This document shows positions 12,087 to 21,900 of a stretch of 64,000 bases of DNA, piece by piece (the first letter of the stretch is position 1; every line of letters starts with the position of its first letter). The position numbers and the translations under genes are program-made. The stretch comes from Sinorhizobium sp. RAC02. Its GTDB lineage: Bacteria; Pseudomonadota; Alphaproteobacteria; Rhizobiales; Rhizobiaceae. The DNA lies in assembly GCF_001713395.1 (NCBI RefSeq), contig NZ_CP016450.1, forward strand, positions 3,643,501 to 3,707,500, written 5' to 3'. The notes under the pieces are model-generated. The model was given only the letters and a program-made list of their open reading frames with translations, was not told the origin of the DNA and made no database searches.

Positions 12087-12114
12087 AAAAAAGGACGGCC
12101 TCAACCGCCCTTTT
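12087..12114 (-). terminator. Terminator of the S-L-M molybdenum hydroxylase operon
   Basis: On the minus strand an 8-bp stem (AAGGGCGG with CCGTCCTT, one G-U pair) with a 6-base loop is followed by six T residues. It lies 32 bp beyond the stop of the FAD-subunit gene. Confidence 0.75.
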
Positions 12115-12145
12115 AATCGAACCAGTTTCAGCTTTTTCGTGGAAG

Positions 12146-12943
12146 TCAGGCGGCCGCGACCGCCCGCTTGGCCATGACCTTCACGAGGTTCGCCCGATAC
12201 TCTGCGCTGCCGTGGATATCGGAGAGCAGGTTGGAGGCATCGACAGTCACACCGGATGCGGCATCCGCCGACCAGTTGGCGGAAAGCGCCTGCTCCAGTC
12301 CGGCATGACGAAAGACGCCGTCGGAGCCGGCACCGGTTACCGCTACCCGCACGCCGCCATCTCCCGCCTTCGCCACGAAGACGCCGGTCATCGCATAGCG
12401 CGAGGCCGGGTTCGGGAATTTGGCGTAGCCGGCCTTGGCGGGCGCGTCGAAGGTGACCGCCACGACGATCTCGCCGTCCTCCAGCGCTGTCTCGAAGAGG
12501 CCTGTGAAGAAGTCGTCGGCGAGGATTTCCCGCGCATTGGTGACGATCGTCGCCCCCAGCGCCAGCATGGCGGAGGGGTAGTCGGCAGCGGGATCGTTGT
12601 TGGCGATCGAGCCGCCGATCGTTCCCATATGGCGCACATGCGGATCGCCGATAAGGGATGCGAGGTGGCAGACCGCCGGGCAGGCGGCTTTGAGCTCGCC
12701 CGAGGCGGCGACCTCGGCATGCGTCGTGCCGGCACCGATGCGGACCCGGCTGCCATTGACGGAGATGCCCTTGAGGTCCGCGATGTGGCGCAGATCGACG
12801 AGGTCGGAGGGAGCGGCCAGCCGCTGCTTCATGGTCGGGATCAGCGTCATGCCGCCGGAGACGTATTTCGCTTCGTCCGAGGAGGACCGCAGCTTGACGG
12901 CGTCAGCGATCGAGGATGCGCGATGGTAATTCGTTGCGTACAT
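12146..12943 (-). CDS. Molybdenum hydroxylase FAD-binding subunit (CoxM-like)
   Basis: Medium FAD subunit of an aerobic CO dehydrogenase/xanthine oxidase family enzyme, 265 aa starting at MYATNYHRASS. The FAD-binding motifs SGGMTLIPTMKQR near residue 30 and TIGGSIANNDPAADYP near residue 105 are clear. It passes electrons from the iron-sulphur subunit to the next acceptor. Last gene of the S-L-M operon, with 11 bp between it and the large-subunit gene and a terminator just behind it. A longer version of the frame runs into the large-subunit gene and is not real. Confidence 0.92.
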   Translation of the reverse strand: MYATNYHRASSIADAVKLRSSSDEAKYVSGGMTLIPTMKQRLAAPSDLVDLRHIADLKGISVNGSRVRIGAGTTHAEVAASGELKAACPAVCHLASLIGDPHVRHMGTIGGSIANNDPAADYPSAMLALGATIVTNAREILADDFFTGLFETALEDGEIVVAVTFDAPAKAGYAKFPNPASRYAMTGVFVAKAGDGGVRVAVTGAGSDGVFRHAGLEQALSANWSADAASGVTVDASNLLSDIHGSAEYRANLVKVMAKRAVAAA

Positions 12944-12954
12944 GGCTTCCTCCG

Positions 12955-15306
12955 TCAGTTGGCCGCAGCACGCGCCGCCGCCCAGACCTTCTGGGGCGTT
13001 GCGGGCATGCTGAGGTCGTTGTTGCCGATGGCATCGGTTATGGCGTTGATCAGCGCCGGCGGCGAACCGATGGCGCCGGCCTCGCCGCAGCCCTTGATGC
13101 CGAGCGGATTGTTCGGGCAGGGCGTGTTCTGGTGCGAGACGTTGAAGGAGGGCAGGTCGTCGGCGCGCGGCATGGTGTAATCCATGTAGCTTGCCGTCAG
13201 GAGCTGGCCCGTTTCCGGATCGTAATGCACGCCTTCCAGCATTGCCTGGCCGATGCCCTGCGCAATCCCGCCATGCACCTGTCCCTCGACGATCATCGGG
13301 TTGATGATGTTGCCGAAATCGTCGGCGGCGACGAACTGGATGATTTCGGTCTTGCCGGTGTCCGGATCGACCTCGACCTCCGCGATGTAGCAGCCCGCCG
13401 GGAAGGTGAAGTTGGCCGGGTCGTAGAAGGCGCCCTCCTTGAGGCCCGGCTCCATGCCGGACGGCAGGTTGTGGGCGGTATAGGCGGCGAGCGCCATCTG
13501 GAACCATGGCACCGTCTTGTCGGTGCCGGCGACCTTCAGCGCGCCGTTTTCGATGACGATGTCGCTTTCGTCGGCTTCCATCAGGTGGGCCGCGATCTTC
13601 TTCGCCTTGGCCTCCACCTTGTCGAGTGCCTTGACGATGGCGGACATGCCGACGGCGCCGGAGCGCGAGCCGTAGGTGCCCATGCCCATCTGCACCTTGT
13701 CGGTGTCACCATGCACGATGGAGACGCTGTCGATCGGCACGCCGAAGCGTTCGGCGACGAGCTGGGCGAAGGTCGTCTCATGGCCTTGGCCGTGACTGTG
13801 CGAGCCGGTCAGCACCTCGATCGTGCCGACGGCATTGACGCGCACCTCCGCCGATTCCCACAGGCCGACGCCGGCGCCGAGCGAGCCGACCGCAGCCGAG
13901 GGCGCGATGCCGCAGGCCTCGATGTAGCAGCTCATGCCGATGCCGCGCTTCATGCCGCGGTTTGCGGCTTCCGCCTTACGGGCAGGGAAACCGTTCCAGT
14001 CGGCCGCCTGCATGGCGGCCTCCAGCGAGGCTTCGTAGTCGCCGGCGTCATAGTTCATGATCACCGGCGTCTGGTGTGGGAAGGAGCGGATGAAGTTGGC
14101 GCGCCGCAGCTCTGCCGGCGAGACGCCAAGTTCGCGTGCCGCCGTCTCCACGGTGCGTTCCACCAGATAGGTTGCCTCCGGCCGCCCGGCACCACGATAG
14201 GCGTCGACGGTGGCCGTGTTGGTATAGACCGCGCGCACATTGGCGTGGATGGCCGGGATGTTGTACTGGCCCGACAGCAGCGTTGCATAGAGATAGGTTG
14301 GCACCGAGGAGGAGAAGAGCGACATGTAGGCGCCGAAATTGGCGATCGTGTCGACCTTCAGTGCCGTGATGCGGTTGTTGGCGTCGAAGGCCATCTTGAC
14401 CGTCGAGACATGGTCGCGTCCATGCGCATCGGTCAGGAAGGCCTCAGTGCGATCGCAGGTCCATTTCACCGGAACGCCCGAGCGTTTCGAGGCCCAGAGA
14501 CAGACGATTTCTTCCGGATAAATGAAGATCTTCGAGCCGAAGCCGCCGCCGACATCCGGGGCGATGACGCGCAGCTTGTTTTCCGGCGCGACATTGTAGA
14601 AGGCGCTCATCACGAGGCGGGCGACATGCGGATTCTGGCTCGTCGTGTAGCAGGTATAGTGGTCCTCGGCGGAATCGTAGATGCCAAGTGCGGCACGCGG
14701 CTCCATCGGATTCGGCGCCAGCCGGTTGTTGACGATCTTCATCTCGGTGACGTGGGCTGCCGCGGCAATGGCTGCGTCCGTTGCGTCGGCATCGCCGATC
14801 TGCCAGTCGTAGATCAGGTTGCCGGGTGCCTCCGGGTGCAGCTGCGGCTGGCCGGCTTCGAGCGCCTTGACCGCGCTGGTGACGGCGGGCAGCACGTCGT
14901 AGTCGACGACGACGGCTTCGGCGGCGTCGCGCGCCTCGCCCATCGTGTCGGCCACCACCACGGCGACGGCGTCACCGACATAGCGCACCGTTTCATGCGC
15001 GATCGGACGCCAGGCGCCCATCTTCATCGGCGAACCGTCCTTGGAGTGGATCATCCAGCCACAGATCAGGTTGCCGATGCCGTCGTCCAGCATCTGTTTG
15101 CCGTTGAGCACGGCGATGACGCCCGGCATGTCTTCCGCCGCGGACGCATCGATGCTCCTGATCTTCGCATGGGCGTGCGGCGAGCGCACGAATGCGGCAT
15201 AGCGCATGCCCGGCACGGACATATCGTCCGTATAGCGGCCCTGGCCCATGAGAAACCGCTTGTCTTCCTTTCGCGCGACGCGCGCGCCGATGCCTTCGAC
15301 ACCCAT
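12955..15306 (-). CDS. Molybdenum hydroxylase large subunit, form II CoxL-like
   Basis: Catalytic molybdopterin-cytosine-dinucleotide subunit of 783 aa. The active-site signature is AYRGAGRPEA, which marks form II (putative) CO dehydrogenases; the AYxCSFR motif of proven CO oxidisers is absent. Other landmarks are DVGGGFGSK, SHSHGQGHETTFAQLVAERFG and GCGEAGAIGSPPALINA. The gene order S-L-M also matches form II, whereas form I is M-S-L. The real substrate is unknown: form II enzymes have been linked with CO only weakly and several oxidise aldehydes or heterocycles. Confidence 0.92.
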   Translation of the reverse strand: MGVEGIGARVARKEDKRFLMGQGRYTDDMSVPGMRYAAFVRSPHAHAKIRSIDASAAEDMPGVIAVLNGKQMLDDGIGNLICGWMIHSKDGSPMKMGAWRPIAHETVRYVGDAVAVVVADTMGEARDAAEAVVVDYDVLPAVTSAVKALEAGQPQLHPEAPGNLIYDWQIGDADATDAAIAAAAHVTEMKIVNNRLAPNPMEPRAALGIYDSAEDHYTCYTTSQNPHVARLVMSAFYNVAPENKLRVIAPDVGGGFGSKIFIYPEEIVCLWASKRSGVPVKWTCDRTEAFLTDAHGRDHVSTVKMAFDANNRITALKVDTIANFGAYMSLFSSSVPTYLYATLLSGQYNIPAIHANVRAVYTNTATVDAYRGAGRPEATYLVERTVETAARELGVSPAELRRANFIRSFPHQTPVIMNYDAGDYEASLEAAMQAADWNGFPARKAEAANRGMKRGIGMSCYIEACGIAPSAAVGSLGAGVGLWESAEVRVNAVGTIEVLTGSHSHGQGHETTFAQLVAERFGVPIDSVSIVHGDTDKVQMGMGTYGSRSGAVGMSAIVKALDKVEAKAKKIAAHLMEADESDIVIENGALKVAGTDKTVPWFQMALAAYTAHNLPSGMEPGLKEGAFYDPANFTFPAGCYIAEVEVDPDTGKTEIIQFVAADDFGNIINPMIVEGQVHGGIAQGIGQAMLEGVHYDPETGQLLTASYMDYTMPRADDLPSFNVSHQNTPCPNNPLGIKGCGEAGAIGSPPALINAITDAIGNNDLSMPATPQKVWAAARAAAN

Positions 15307-15416
15307 CTTGATCTCCTCCGAGATATCGTTTGCGTGGCCTGCTGAAGGCGATCTGCCGAATGGTGCCGGGCGCTTGCGTCACAGCCACGGCCATCGGCGA
15401 GACCGCCGTCGGCGCG

Positions 15417-15908
15417 TTATTCCGCAGCCTGTCGCCCTGCCGCACCCATTTCCTGGGCGGCAGCAAGGATGGCTTTCACGATGTTATGGTAGCCGGTGCA
15501 TCGACAGATATTGCCTTCGAGGTTCTCGCGCACCGTCTTCTCGTCGAGCTCCGCACCGTAGCGGTTGATCATGTCAACCGCGGTCATCACCATGCCGGGC
15601 GTACAGAAGCCGCATTGCAGGCCGTGATTGGCCTTGAAGGCGGCCTGGACGGGGTGAAGCTCGCCGTTCGCAGCCAAGCCTTCGATGGTCAGGATGTCGG
15701 ACCCCGCGGCCTGGGCCGCGAGGATGGAACAGCTTTTCACCGCCTTGCCATCCATATGCACGACACAGGCTCCGCACTGGGAGGTATCGCAGCCGACATG
15801 GGTTCCGGTGAGGCTTAGATTGTCGCGGATGAAGTGGACAAGCAGCGTGCGGTCCTCGCACTCCTTGTTCACCTTCCGGCCATTGACGGTCATTGCCACT
15901 TTCGCCAT
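15417..15908 (-). CDS. Molybdenum hydroxylase [2Fe-2S] subunit (CoxS-like)
   Basis: Small iron-sulphur subunit of 163 aa. The plant-type [2Fe-2S] cluster ligands are in [17 protein letters not shown] and KSC; the second cluster is in QCGFCTPGM and [12 protein letters not shown]. The start [12 protein letters not shown] is preceded by a GGGAGG ribosome site; a longer frame adds 24 residues without family similarity. First gene of the operon. The 110 bp between it and the large-subunit gene (15307-15416) shows no ORF or hairpin that I could recognise. Confidence 0.93.
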   Translation of the reverse strand: MAKVAMTVNGRKVNKECEDRTLLVHFIRDNLSLTGTHVGCDTSQCGACVVHMDGKAVKSCSILAAQAAGSDILTIEGLAANGELHPVQAAFKANHGLQCGFCTPGMVMTAVDMINRYGAELDEKTVRENLEGNICRCTGYHNIVKAILAAAQEMGAAGRQAAE

Positions 15909-16372
15909 TCGTTCCTCCCTGGCGGTTCCTGTCCGCTGGGGTCGATCGATCCGAAGGTAGTATGCAGCGGGCGCCTTCACGACGCGGGCTGGGGATCAGA
16001 CGACACCAGCATTCTCAATTCGCGTGCATTGCATTCCGGCAACGAGGGATGCGACGACAGTTCCTCCACCGCCAGCGCAACCTCAACAGTCATATCATTT
16101 GATGTTTTGCCGCGCCGATCAACCGGTACTTTCAGGCAGGTGCGAAATTTCTCGTGACCGGTTTTGCCGGGGCTAAGCAAACGAAGCGGAAACGATATTT
16201 ATTCGACCTGCAAAAAAATAGTTGTACGCCATGGACTTCCCTATTTCCGGCTATATTTTCAACGTCGGACAAACCTGACCGTCGACGACGGCCCCGGTAT
16301 GTTATCTGAGTAGAAGGGGATAGTGCGGACCCCGGAAAACGCGGCCGCCACTCAACTTTGGAGAACATCTTC
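15909..16372. other. 464-bp intergenic region between the CoxS-like gene and the lipoprotein gene
   Basis: Divergent promoter region. On the minus strand an ORF ending at 15977 could encode 38-67 residues (…MTVEVALAVEELSSHPSLPE…), but it has no ribosome site and no recognised family; it could be a remnant. The right part (16180-16270) is AT-richer than its surroundings and may hold the lipoprotein promoter. No RNA gene or repeat seen. Confidence 0.4.
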
Positions 16373-16636
16373 ATGAAGAAAGTCATTGCGCTCGTTCTGG
16401 TCGGCCTGGCCGTCGCCAGCTGCACGCAGACGGAAAAGGGTGCGGGTATCGGCGCTGTCTCCGGCGCGATCATCGGTGGCGCCATCACCGGCGACGTTCG
16501 CGGTGCGGCCGTCGGCGCAGCCATCGGCGGTGTTTCGGGTGCTGTCATCGGCAGCGTCTCCGAGCAGCCCGGCCAGTGCTACTATCGTGACCGCTACGGC
16601 CGTCGCTATATCGACCGTTGCCCGTCGGGTTATTGA
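16373..16636 (+). CDS. Glycine-zipper outer-membrane lipoprotein (17-kDa antigen-like)
   Basis: 87 aa. It has a lipoprotein signal (KKVIALVLVGLAVASC, lipobox VASC with Cys about residue 17), then a glycine zipper running roughly residues 22-60 (GAGIGAVSGAIIGGAITGD, GAAVGAAIGGVSGAVIG), and a short Tyr/Arg-rich tail with two cysteines (CYYRDRYGRRYIDRC). The ATG at 16373 has GGAG ten bases upstream. This is the Rickettsia 17-kDa surface antigen type of small lipoprotein, common in rhizobia with unclear function. A perfect terminator follows. Confidence 0.88.
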   Translation: MKKVIALVLVGLAVASCTQTEKGAGIGAVSGAIIGGAITGDVRGAAVGAAIGGVSGAVIGSVSEQPGQCYYRDRYGRRYIDRCPSGY

Positions 16637-16660
16637 AACCCGATACACGCAACCTATGCG

Positions 16661-16689
16661 AAGCCCCGGGCATGTTCCGGGGCTTTTGC
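16661..16689 (+). terminator. Rho-independent terminator after the lipoprotein gene
   Basis: Stem AAGCCCCGG / CCGGGGCTT (16661-16669, 16677-16685), 7-base loop, followed by TTGCTTTT. Ends the monocistronic lipoprotein message. Confidence 0.85.
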
Positions 16690-16899
16690 TTTTCCGCGGG
16701 AGCAGAAAATCCCGATAAGCGCTTCAAATCTCGTTCCCGCCCGTGTAAAACCGCCGTTAACATTACAGAAAACCTAACGCGTTAGGGTCTTTTCTAGCCT
16801 GAGAGCTCCGGATGAATCGGAGCGCCTGAAGTCTGTGACGGAAGCATGTCGGTCTGCCGCGCGCACCGCACCCAAGGAAAAGGCGACGGATAGCTGCGG

Positions 16900-18822
16900 A
16901 TGCGGGATAAAGTGAACCGGCCGGAAAAGAGTTTTGCGTTTCTGAGAGCTGGCACCGCCCTCGCGGTTGCTGCAGCACTTGCGTTCGGCCCGATATCCGT
17001 TAGACAGGTGTCGGCTTTCGAGATCTTCGGCATGAAGTTCTTCGAGGACGAGGAAGAGACGACCTCGGTCATCGATCCGGTCAACTATACGCTGACGCTC
17101 AATCCCGGCACCGACGACGACGACCTCAAGAAGGCCATCGAGAACACAGCGCGTCTCAAGCAGGATGAAGGCACGCCGGTGTCCGGTGATCTCGGCCTCG
17201 TCATCAAGGCGCGTGATGATCGCGACCGGATCCTCGCCGCCCTCTACGAAAACGCCCGTTATGGCGGCGTGGTGAATGTCACCATCGACGGACAGGACCT
17301 CGATTCCCTGCCACCGAGCCCGGAATTCGGCCAGCGTGGGGCAATCCCCGTGACGATCAGCGTCGAGCCCGGCCCGGTCTTCACCTTCGGCGATGTCGCG
17401 TTTTCCGGCGATGCCGAGGGACGCAATCCGGCGGACTACGGCCTGGTGCCGGGCGCGCGTGCAGATTCTACCATCATCCTGAAGGCCGGCGAGAAGGTCG
17501 TCGTGGACCTCAAGGCCGAGGGACGGCCGCTTGCCAAGCTGATCGAACGCAACGCGACCGCAGACCACAAGACGCAGACGGTGGATGTCGTCATCGCCGC
17601 CGAAGGCGGGCCGGTGGCGCCCGTCGGCGAGGTTGGTGTCACCGGCACCAAGACGGTCGATGCGAATTTCGTGCAGCGCTATTCCCGCATCAATGCCGGC
17701 CAACCCTATTCGCCGGAGGCGCTGACTAAAGCGGCGGAGCGGCTGCGTACGCTCGGCGTCTTCTCCAGTGTGACGATCCGCGAAGCCGACAAGCTCGCGC
17801 CGGACGGTTCGCTGCCGATGACCATCGAGGTTTCGGAAGGCAAACACCGCTATTTCGGTGTCGGCGCGCAATATTCGAACACGGACGGCATCGGCCTGCA
17901 GGGCTATTGGGGCCACCGCAATCTGTTTGGCGAAGCCGAGTCGCTGCGTCTCGAGGGATCGGTCAACCGGATCGGCGAGTCGGATCTGGGCAATCTCGAC
18001 TATTCGACGGCCATCCTCTTCTCCAAGCCCGGCGCCTTCGGCCCGGCCTCGACGTTCAATGCGAGCCTCAAGGCTTCGATCGTCGATCCCGACGCCTACA
18101 AGGCGTTCACCACCACGGCTGCCGCTGGTGTCAGCGTCGAGCTGTCCGACAGGGATACGGTGAGTGCCGGTGGTGAGCTCATGTGGAGCGATGTCGAGGA
18201 CGCCTTCGGCAAGAACAAGTACCTGACGGCCAGCATCCCGATCGAGTATGTGCGCGACACCCGCGACGACAAGCTGAACCCGACCGAAGGCTACCGGCTG
18301 CTGCTCAACGCCAAGCCGAGCTACGAGACCTATCGCGGCACCTTCTTCTCCAGCTTCGAAGGCGCGATCACCGGCTACCAGGCGCTCGGTGCGGAAGATC
18401 GCGTCGTTCTCGCCGGCAAGCTCGCCGGTGGCACGATCATCGGCGGCAACGAGCTTTCCGACATTCCGGCGACGCGGCGCTTCTTCCTCGGCGGCGGCGG
18501 TACGGTGCGCGGTTACGGCTACCAGGAGATCTCGCCACGCAACAGCGATGACAAGCTGCTCGGCGGGCGCTCCTATGTGGCGGCCTCGGCAGAGGTTCGC
18601 ATCGGCGTGACCGAGACGATCGGCGTGGTGCCGTTCATCGATGTCGGTACGGTCTCGACGGACGAAGTGCCGGATTTCAGCGACATCCGGGCGGGCGCCG
18701 GTATCGGCCTGCGTTACGCGACGCCATTCGGCCCGCTCCGGCTCGACGTGGCGGTACCGCTGAACAAGTACCCCGGCGGAACCTCGTTCGGGATCTATGC
18801 CGGCATCGGTCAGTCCTTCTGA
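16900..18822 (+). CDS. tamA: Outer-membrane translocation/assembly protein TamA (Omp85 family)
   Basis: 640 aa. A signal sequence near residues 15-40 is followed by POTRA-like domains (about 60-330) and a C-terminal 16-strand barrel (about 340-640). The Omp85 loop-6 signature is GTVRGYGYQ and the protein ends in a beta-signal with terminal Phe (GIYAGIGQSF). With TamB it forms the envelope-spanning complex that inserts autotransporters and supports phospholipid transport. The region upstream (16690-16899) has no gene; the ribosome site is weak, but the signal sequence supports this start or one close to it. Confidence 0.94.
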   Translation: MRDKVNRPEKSFAFLRAGTALAVAAALAFGPISVRQVSAFEIFGMKFFEDEEETTSVIDPVNYTLTLNPGTDDDDLKKAIENTARLKQDEGTPVSGDLGLVIKARDDRDRILAALYENARYGGVVNVTIDGQDLDSLPPSPEFGQRGAIPVTISVEPGPVFTFGDVAFSGDAEGRNPADYGLVPGARADSTIILKAGEKVVVDLKAEGRPLAKLIERNATADHKTQTVDVVIAAEGGPVAPVGEVGVTGTKTVDANFVQRYSRINAGQPYSPEALTKAAERLRTLGVFSSVTIREADKLAPDGSLPMTIEVSEGKHRYFGVGAQYSNTDGIGLQGYWGHRNLFGEAESLRLEGSVNRIGESDLGNLDYSTAILFSKPGAFGPASTFNASLKASIVDPDAYKAFTTTAAAGVSVELSDRDTVSAGGELMWSDVEDAFGKNKYLTASIPIEYVRDTRDDKLNPTEGYRLLLNAKPSYETYRGTFFSSFEGAITGYQALGAEDRVVLAGKLAGGTIIGGNELSDIPATRRFFLGGGGTVRGYGYQEISPRNSDDKLLGGRSYVAASAEVRIGVTETIGVVPFIDVGTVSTDEVPDFSDIRAGAGIGLRYATPFGPLRLDVAVPLNKYPGGTSFGIYAGIGQSF

Positions 18823-18926
18823 CTGCCGCCCCAATTTTCGTCTAGACTCTTGATCGTCTGCGCGATTCGGATTCAAGACGTTGAGGAGCGATTCCCAGCG
18901 CTCCCCACACGCGAAATGGATGAAGC

Positions 18927-21900
18927 ATGAACAGGCTGTCCCGAATTCTCCGCGCCACGCTCCGCTATATCGGCTACGGCCTTGCCGTTCTTCTGGTTGT
19001 TCTTGTCGCGCTCATCGGCTTTGTCGGTTTTACCGATGCCGGCGCGCGGTTTGCGGTGTCCTATGCGGAGAAGATCGCTGCGGCGAGCGGGCAGGTCATT
19101 TCGATCAGCGAACCGTCCGGACTGCTGACAGGCAGGCTGCGGGCCGGCACCATCACCGTCGGCGACGCGAAGGGCACCTATGCGGAGATCCGCGACCTCG
19201 CCGTCGACTGGTCGCCGCTCCAGCTGCTGTTCTTCAGCTTCGATGCGACGCGTGTCTCGGCCTCTTCCATTTCCCTGCTGCGCCTGCCGGAGCCGAAGGC
19301 CGACACTGAGAAATCCGACACGCCGTTCACCCTGCCGGTCGAAGTGCATATCGGCAGGCTGGAAGTGCCGGAACTCTTCGTCTCCGGCACGGTCGCGAAA
19401 CGGGACCAGCGCCTCGTCGTGACCGGCAGCGGCAACGCGACGGCCGATAGCGTCGCCGTAAAACTTTCCGCCTCTGAAATGGCGCGACCGGATGCGCGTG
19501 TCGTGGCGGATATCGTGTTCAATCCGGCCGACAACGTGCTGCGGCTTGAAGCGGATGTCGCCGAGCCGAAAGGGGGCCTGCTGGCCGCCCTGCTCAAGCT
19601 GCCGAACGATCCTGCCGTGGCGATCCGCTTGACGGGGGATGGTCCGCTCTCGCGATGGACGGGGCGCCTTGCCGCATCCCTCGACGGCACCGAAATGTTG
19701 CGGGTCGACGGCCGCCACGATCTTTCGACTGAGGGCCTGCATACGGTTGCGCTGAATGGCGGCGGCACCTTCGACGCCCTCATGCCGCCGCAGCTTCGCC
19801 CGCTGTTTGCCGGCGAGACCGGCATCGACGTGGTCGCGGCCTTCGACGGTTCCGACATGCTGCGCATCGAAAAAGGGTCGATCTCGACCGGCGCCATGAC
19901 GCTCGGTGCCTCGGGCACGGTCAGCGCCAAGGGCGCGAACGATCTCGACGTCAAGCTTGCCGGTAAGGATGGCCCGATCGATTTCCGCTGGCCGCTTGCC
20001 GATGGCGATGCGCGCGTGCTGATCGAGGGCGCCGATATTTCTCTGACCGGCGAGGCGACGGCCGCAGCGCTGGAGGCGAACGCAACCGTCGTTTCGGCGG
20101 AGCTGCCGGCCGGCCGTATCGAAAACATCCGGCTTTCGGCGAAGAGCGACGCCTTCAATGTGGCCAGCCAGTCCGGCCGCATCGACGCGACGCTGGAAAC
20201 CGGCACGACGACCTTTGCCAATGCCAATGTCGACCGCATGGTGAAGGGGCCTGTAAAGCTAGTGACCACGCTGAACGTCTCGCCCAGCGAGATCGCCTTC
20301 GATCCCGCGACGCTTGAAAGCGCCAGCATCGGCGGCACGCTGTCCGGTCGTTACGGCATCGAAAGCCGTGAGGCGGACGTCAATTTCCGTCTCTTTGCAC
20401 TGCCTGCAGTGCTGCCGCCGGCGCTTTCCGGTAAGTTCGATACGACGATTGCGATGGAAGGCCGGGTTCAGCTGGCGAGCGATGGCGCGGTTCAGGTCTC
20501 AGGCCTCCAGGTCAAGTCCGGCACGCTGGAAACGGCGGGGTCCGTGTCGCTCGGCAAGGGCAATCTGGAGGCTGCGCTGACCGGCAAGGTGCTGAACCTT
20601 GGCAAGCTGCTTGCCGATGCCGCCGGCGAGGCAGCCTTCGAGCTGTCGGTCACCGGCCCCGTGCAGGGGCTCGACGTCTCGGCCAAGGTCACGTCAAGCG
20701 GCGCGACGCTGTCCGGCCGCACCCTGAGTGACCTCGTGGTGACGCTGACCGGCAAGGCCGTTGCGGATAGCCCCTCCGGTGAACTGACGGCCACTGGCGC
20801 GCTCGATGGGCAGCCGATCAACGTGCGCTCCAGCATCACATCGGAAGGCGGTCGCATTTCCGTACCGGTGCTTGAGGCTGAGATTGGCCCGAACACGCTG
20901 AAGGGCTCTCTGGCGCTCGCGCAGAATTTCATGCCCGATGGTACGATCCGCTTCGACTTCCCGGATCTCGGCCTGCTCGCGGCGATGGCCGGCCAGCAGG
21001 CGGCCGGCGATCTTTCCGGTCTCGTGGAAATCGCGACGACGAACGGCAAGACCTCGGCCACAGTGCAGGCCTCGGGCTCCGCCATCCGGCGCGATGCAGT
21101 GAGCATCACCAAACCCGCGGTCGATCTCGAGATTGCCGACCTTGCCACCGCCGCGATCACCGGCTCGGTTCGCGCCGAACGTGTTGCCTCGGGTGAAAAC
21201 CGCATTGAGGCCCTGCGCCTCGATTTTTCGCGCGAAGGACAGGCGACCAATTTCGATTTGACCGGCCGGCTCGATGGCGCGCCGCTCGTGACGAAGGGTA
21301 AGGTCCTCCAACGTGACGGCGGCCTTGATATCGCCTTGCAGACGGTCGAGGCGGCACCCCGGCGCATTGCGCTGAAGCTTGCCAAGCCGACGACGATCAA
21401 AGTCACCAACGGCGTTGCGGCGCTTGATGGGCTGACCATCCAGGCGGGCCGCGGCTCCGTCGCCATCTCCGGCCGTGCGGGCGAGACACTTGATTTGTCG
21501 CTGCGGCTCAATGCGTTACCGGCGGCGCTCGTCAACAATTTCGCGGCTGGCCTGGGGGCCGATGGCTCGATCGGCGGCACAGTGACGGTCAAGGGCAAGG
21601 CGGCGGCACCCGTCGTCAACTATGCGCTCGACTGGGACGGCGCCGTCACGAGCCAGACCCGCGGCGCGGGCATCGGCGCACTGAAAATCAATGCGAAGGG
21701 TGAGTTCGCCAACAATCAGGTGCGGCTCGATACGGTGCTCACCGGGGGTGGCGGCTTGTCCTTCCGCGGCGGCGGCACGGTCGGCATCGGTGGTGCAACG
21801 CCGCTCGGGCTCAAGTTCAACGGCACGGTGCCGTTCGGCCTGCTGCAGGGCCAGCTGTCCGCGCAGGGGTTCGTGCTGACAGGCAATGCCAATGTCGATG

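Noticed and set aside
12955..15345. Long plus-strand ORFs opposite the CoxL-like gene, and similar long antisense frames opposite katG, fdsA, fdsB and clpB
   Set aside because: They are mirror frames of high-GC coding sequence; their translations are Arg/His/Asp-rich and without family features.
15977..16180. Minus-strand ORF upstream of the CoxS-like gene
   Set aside because: No ribosome site, no recognised family and poor start; mentioned only as a possible remnant.
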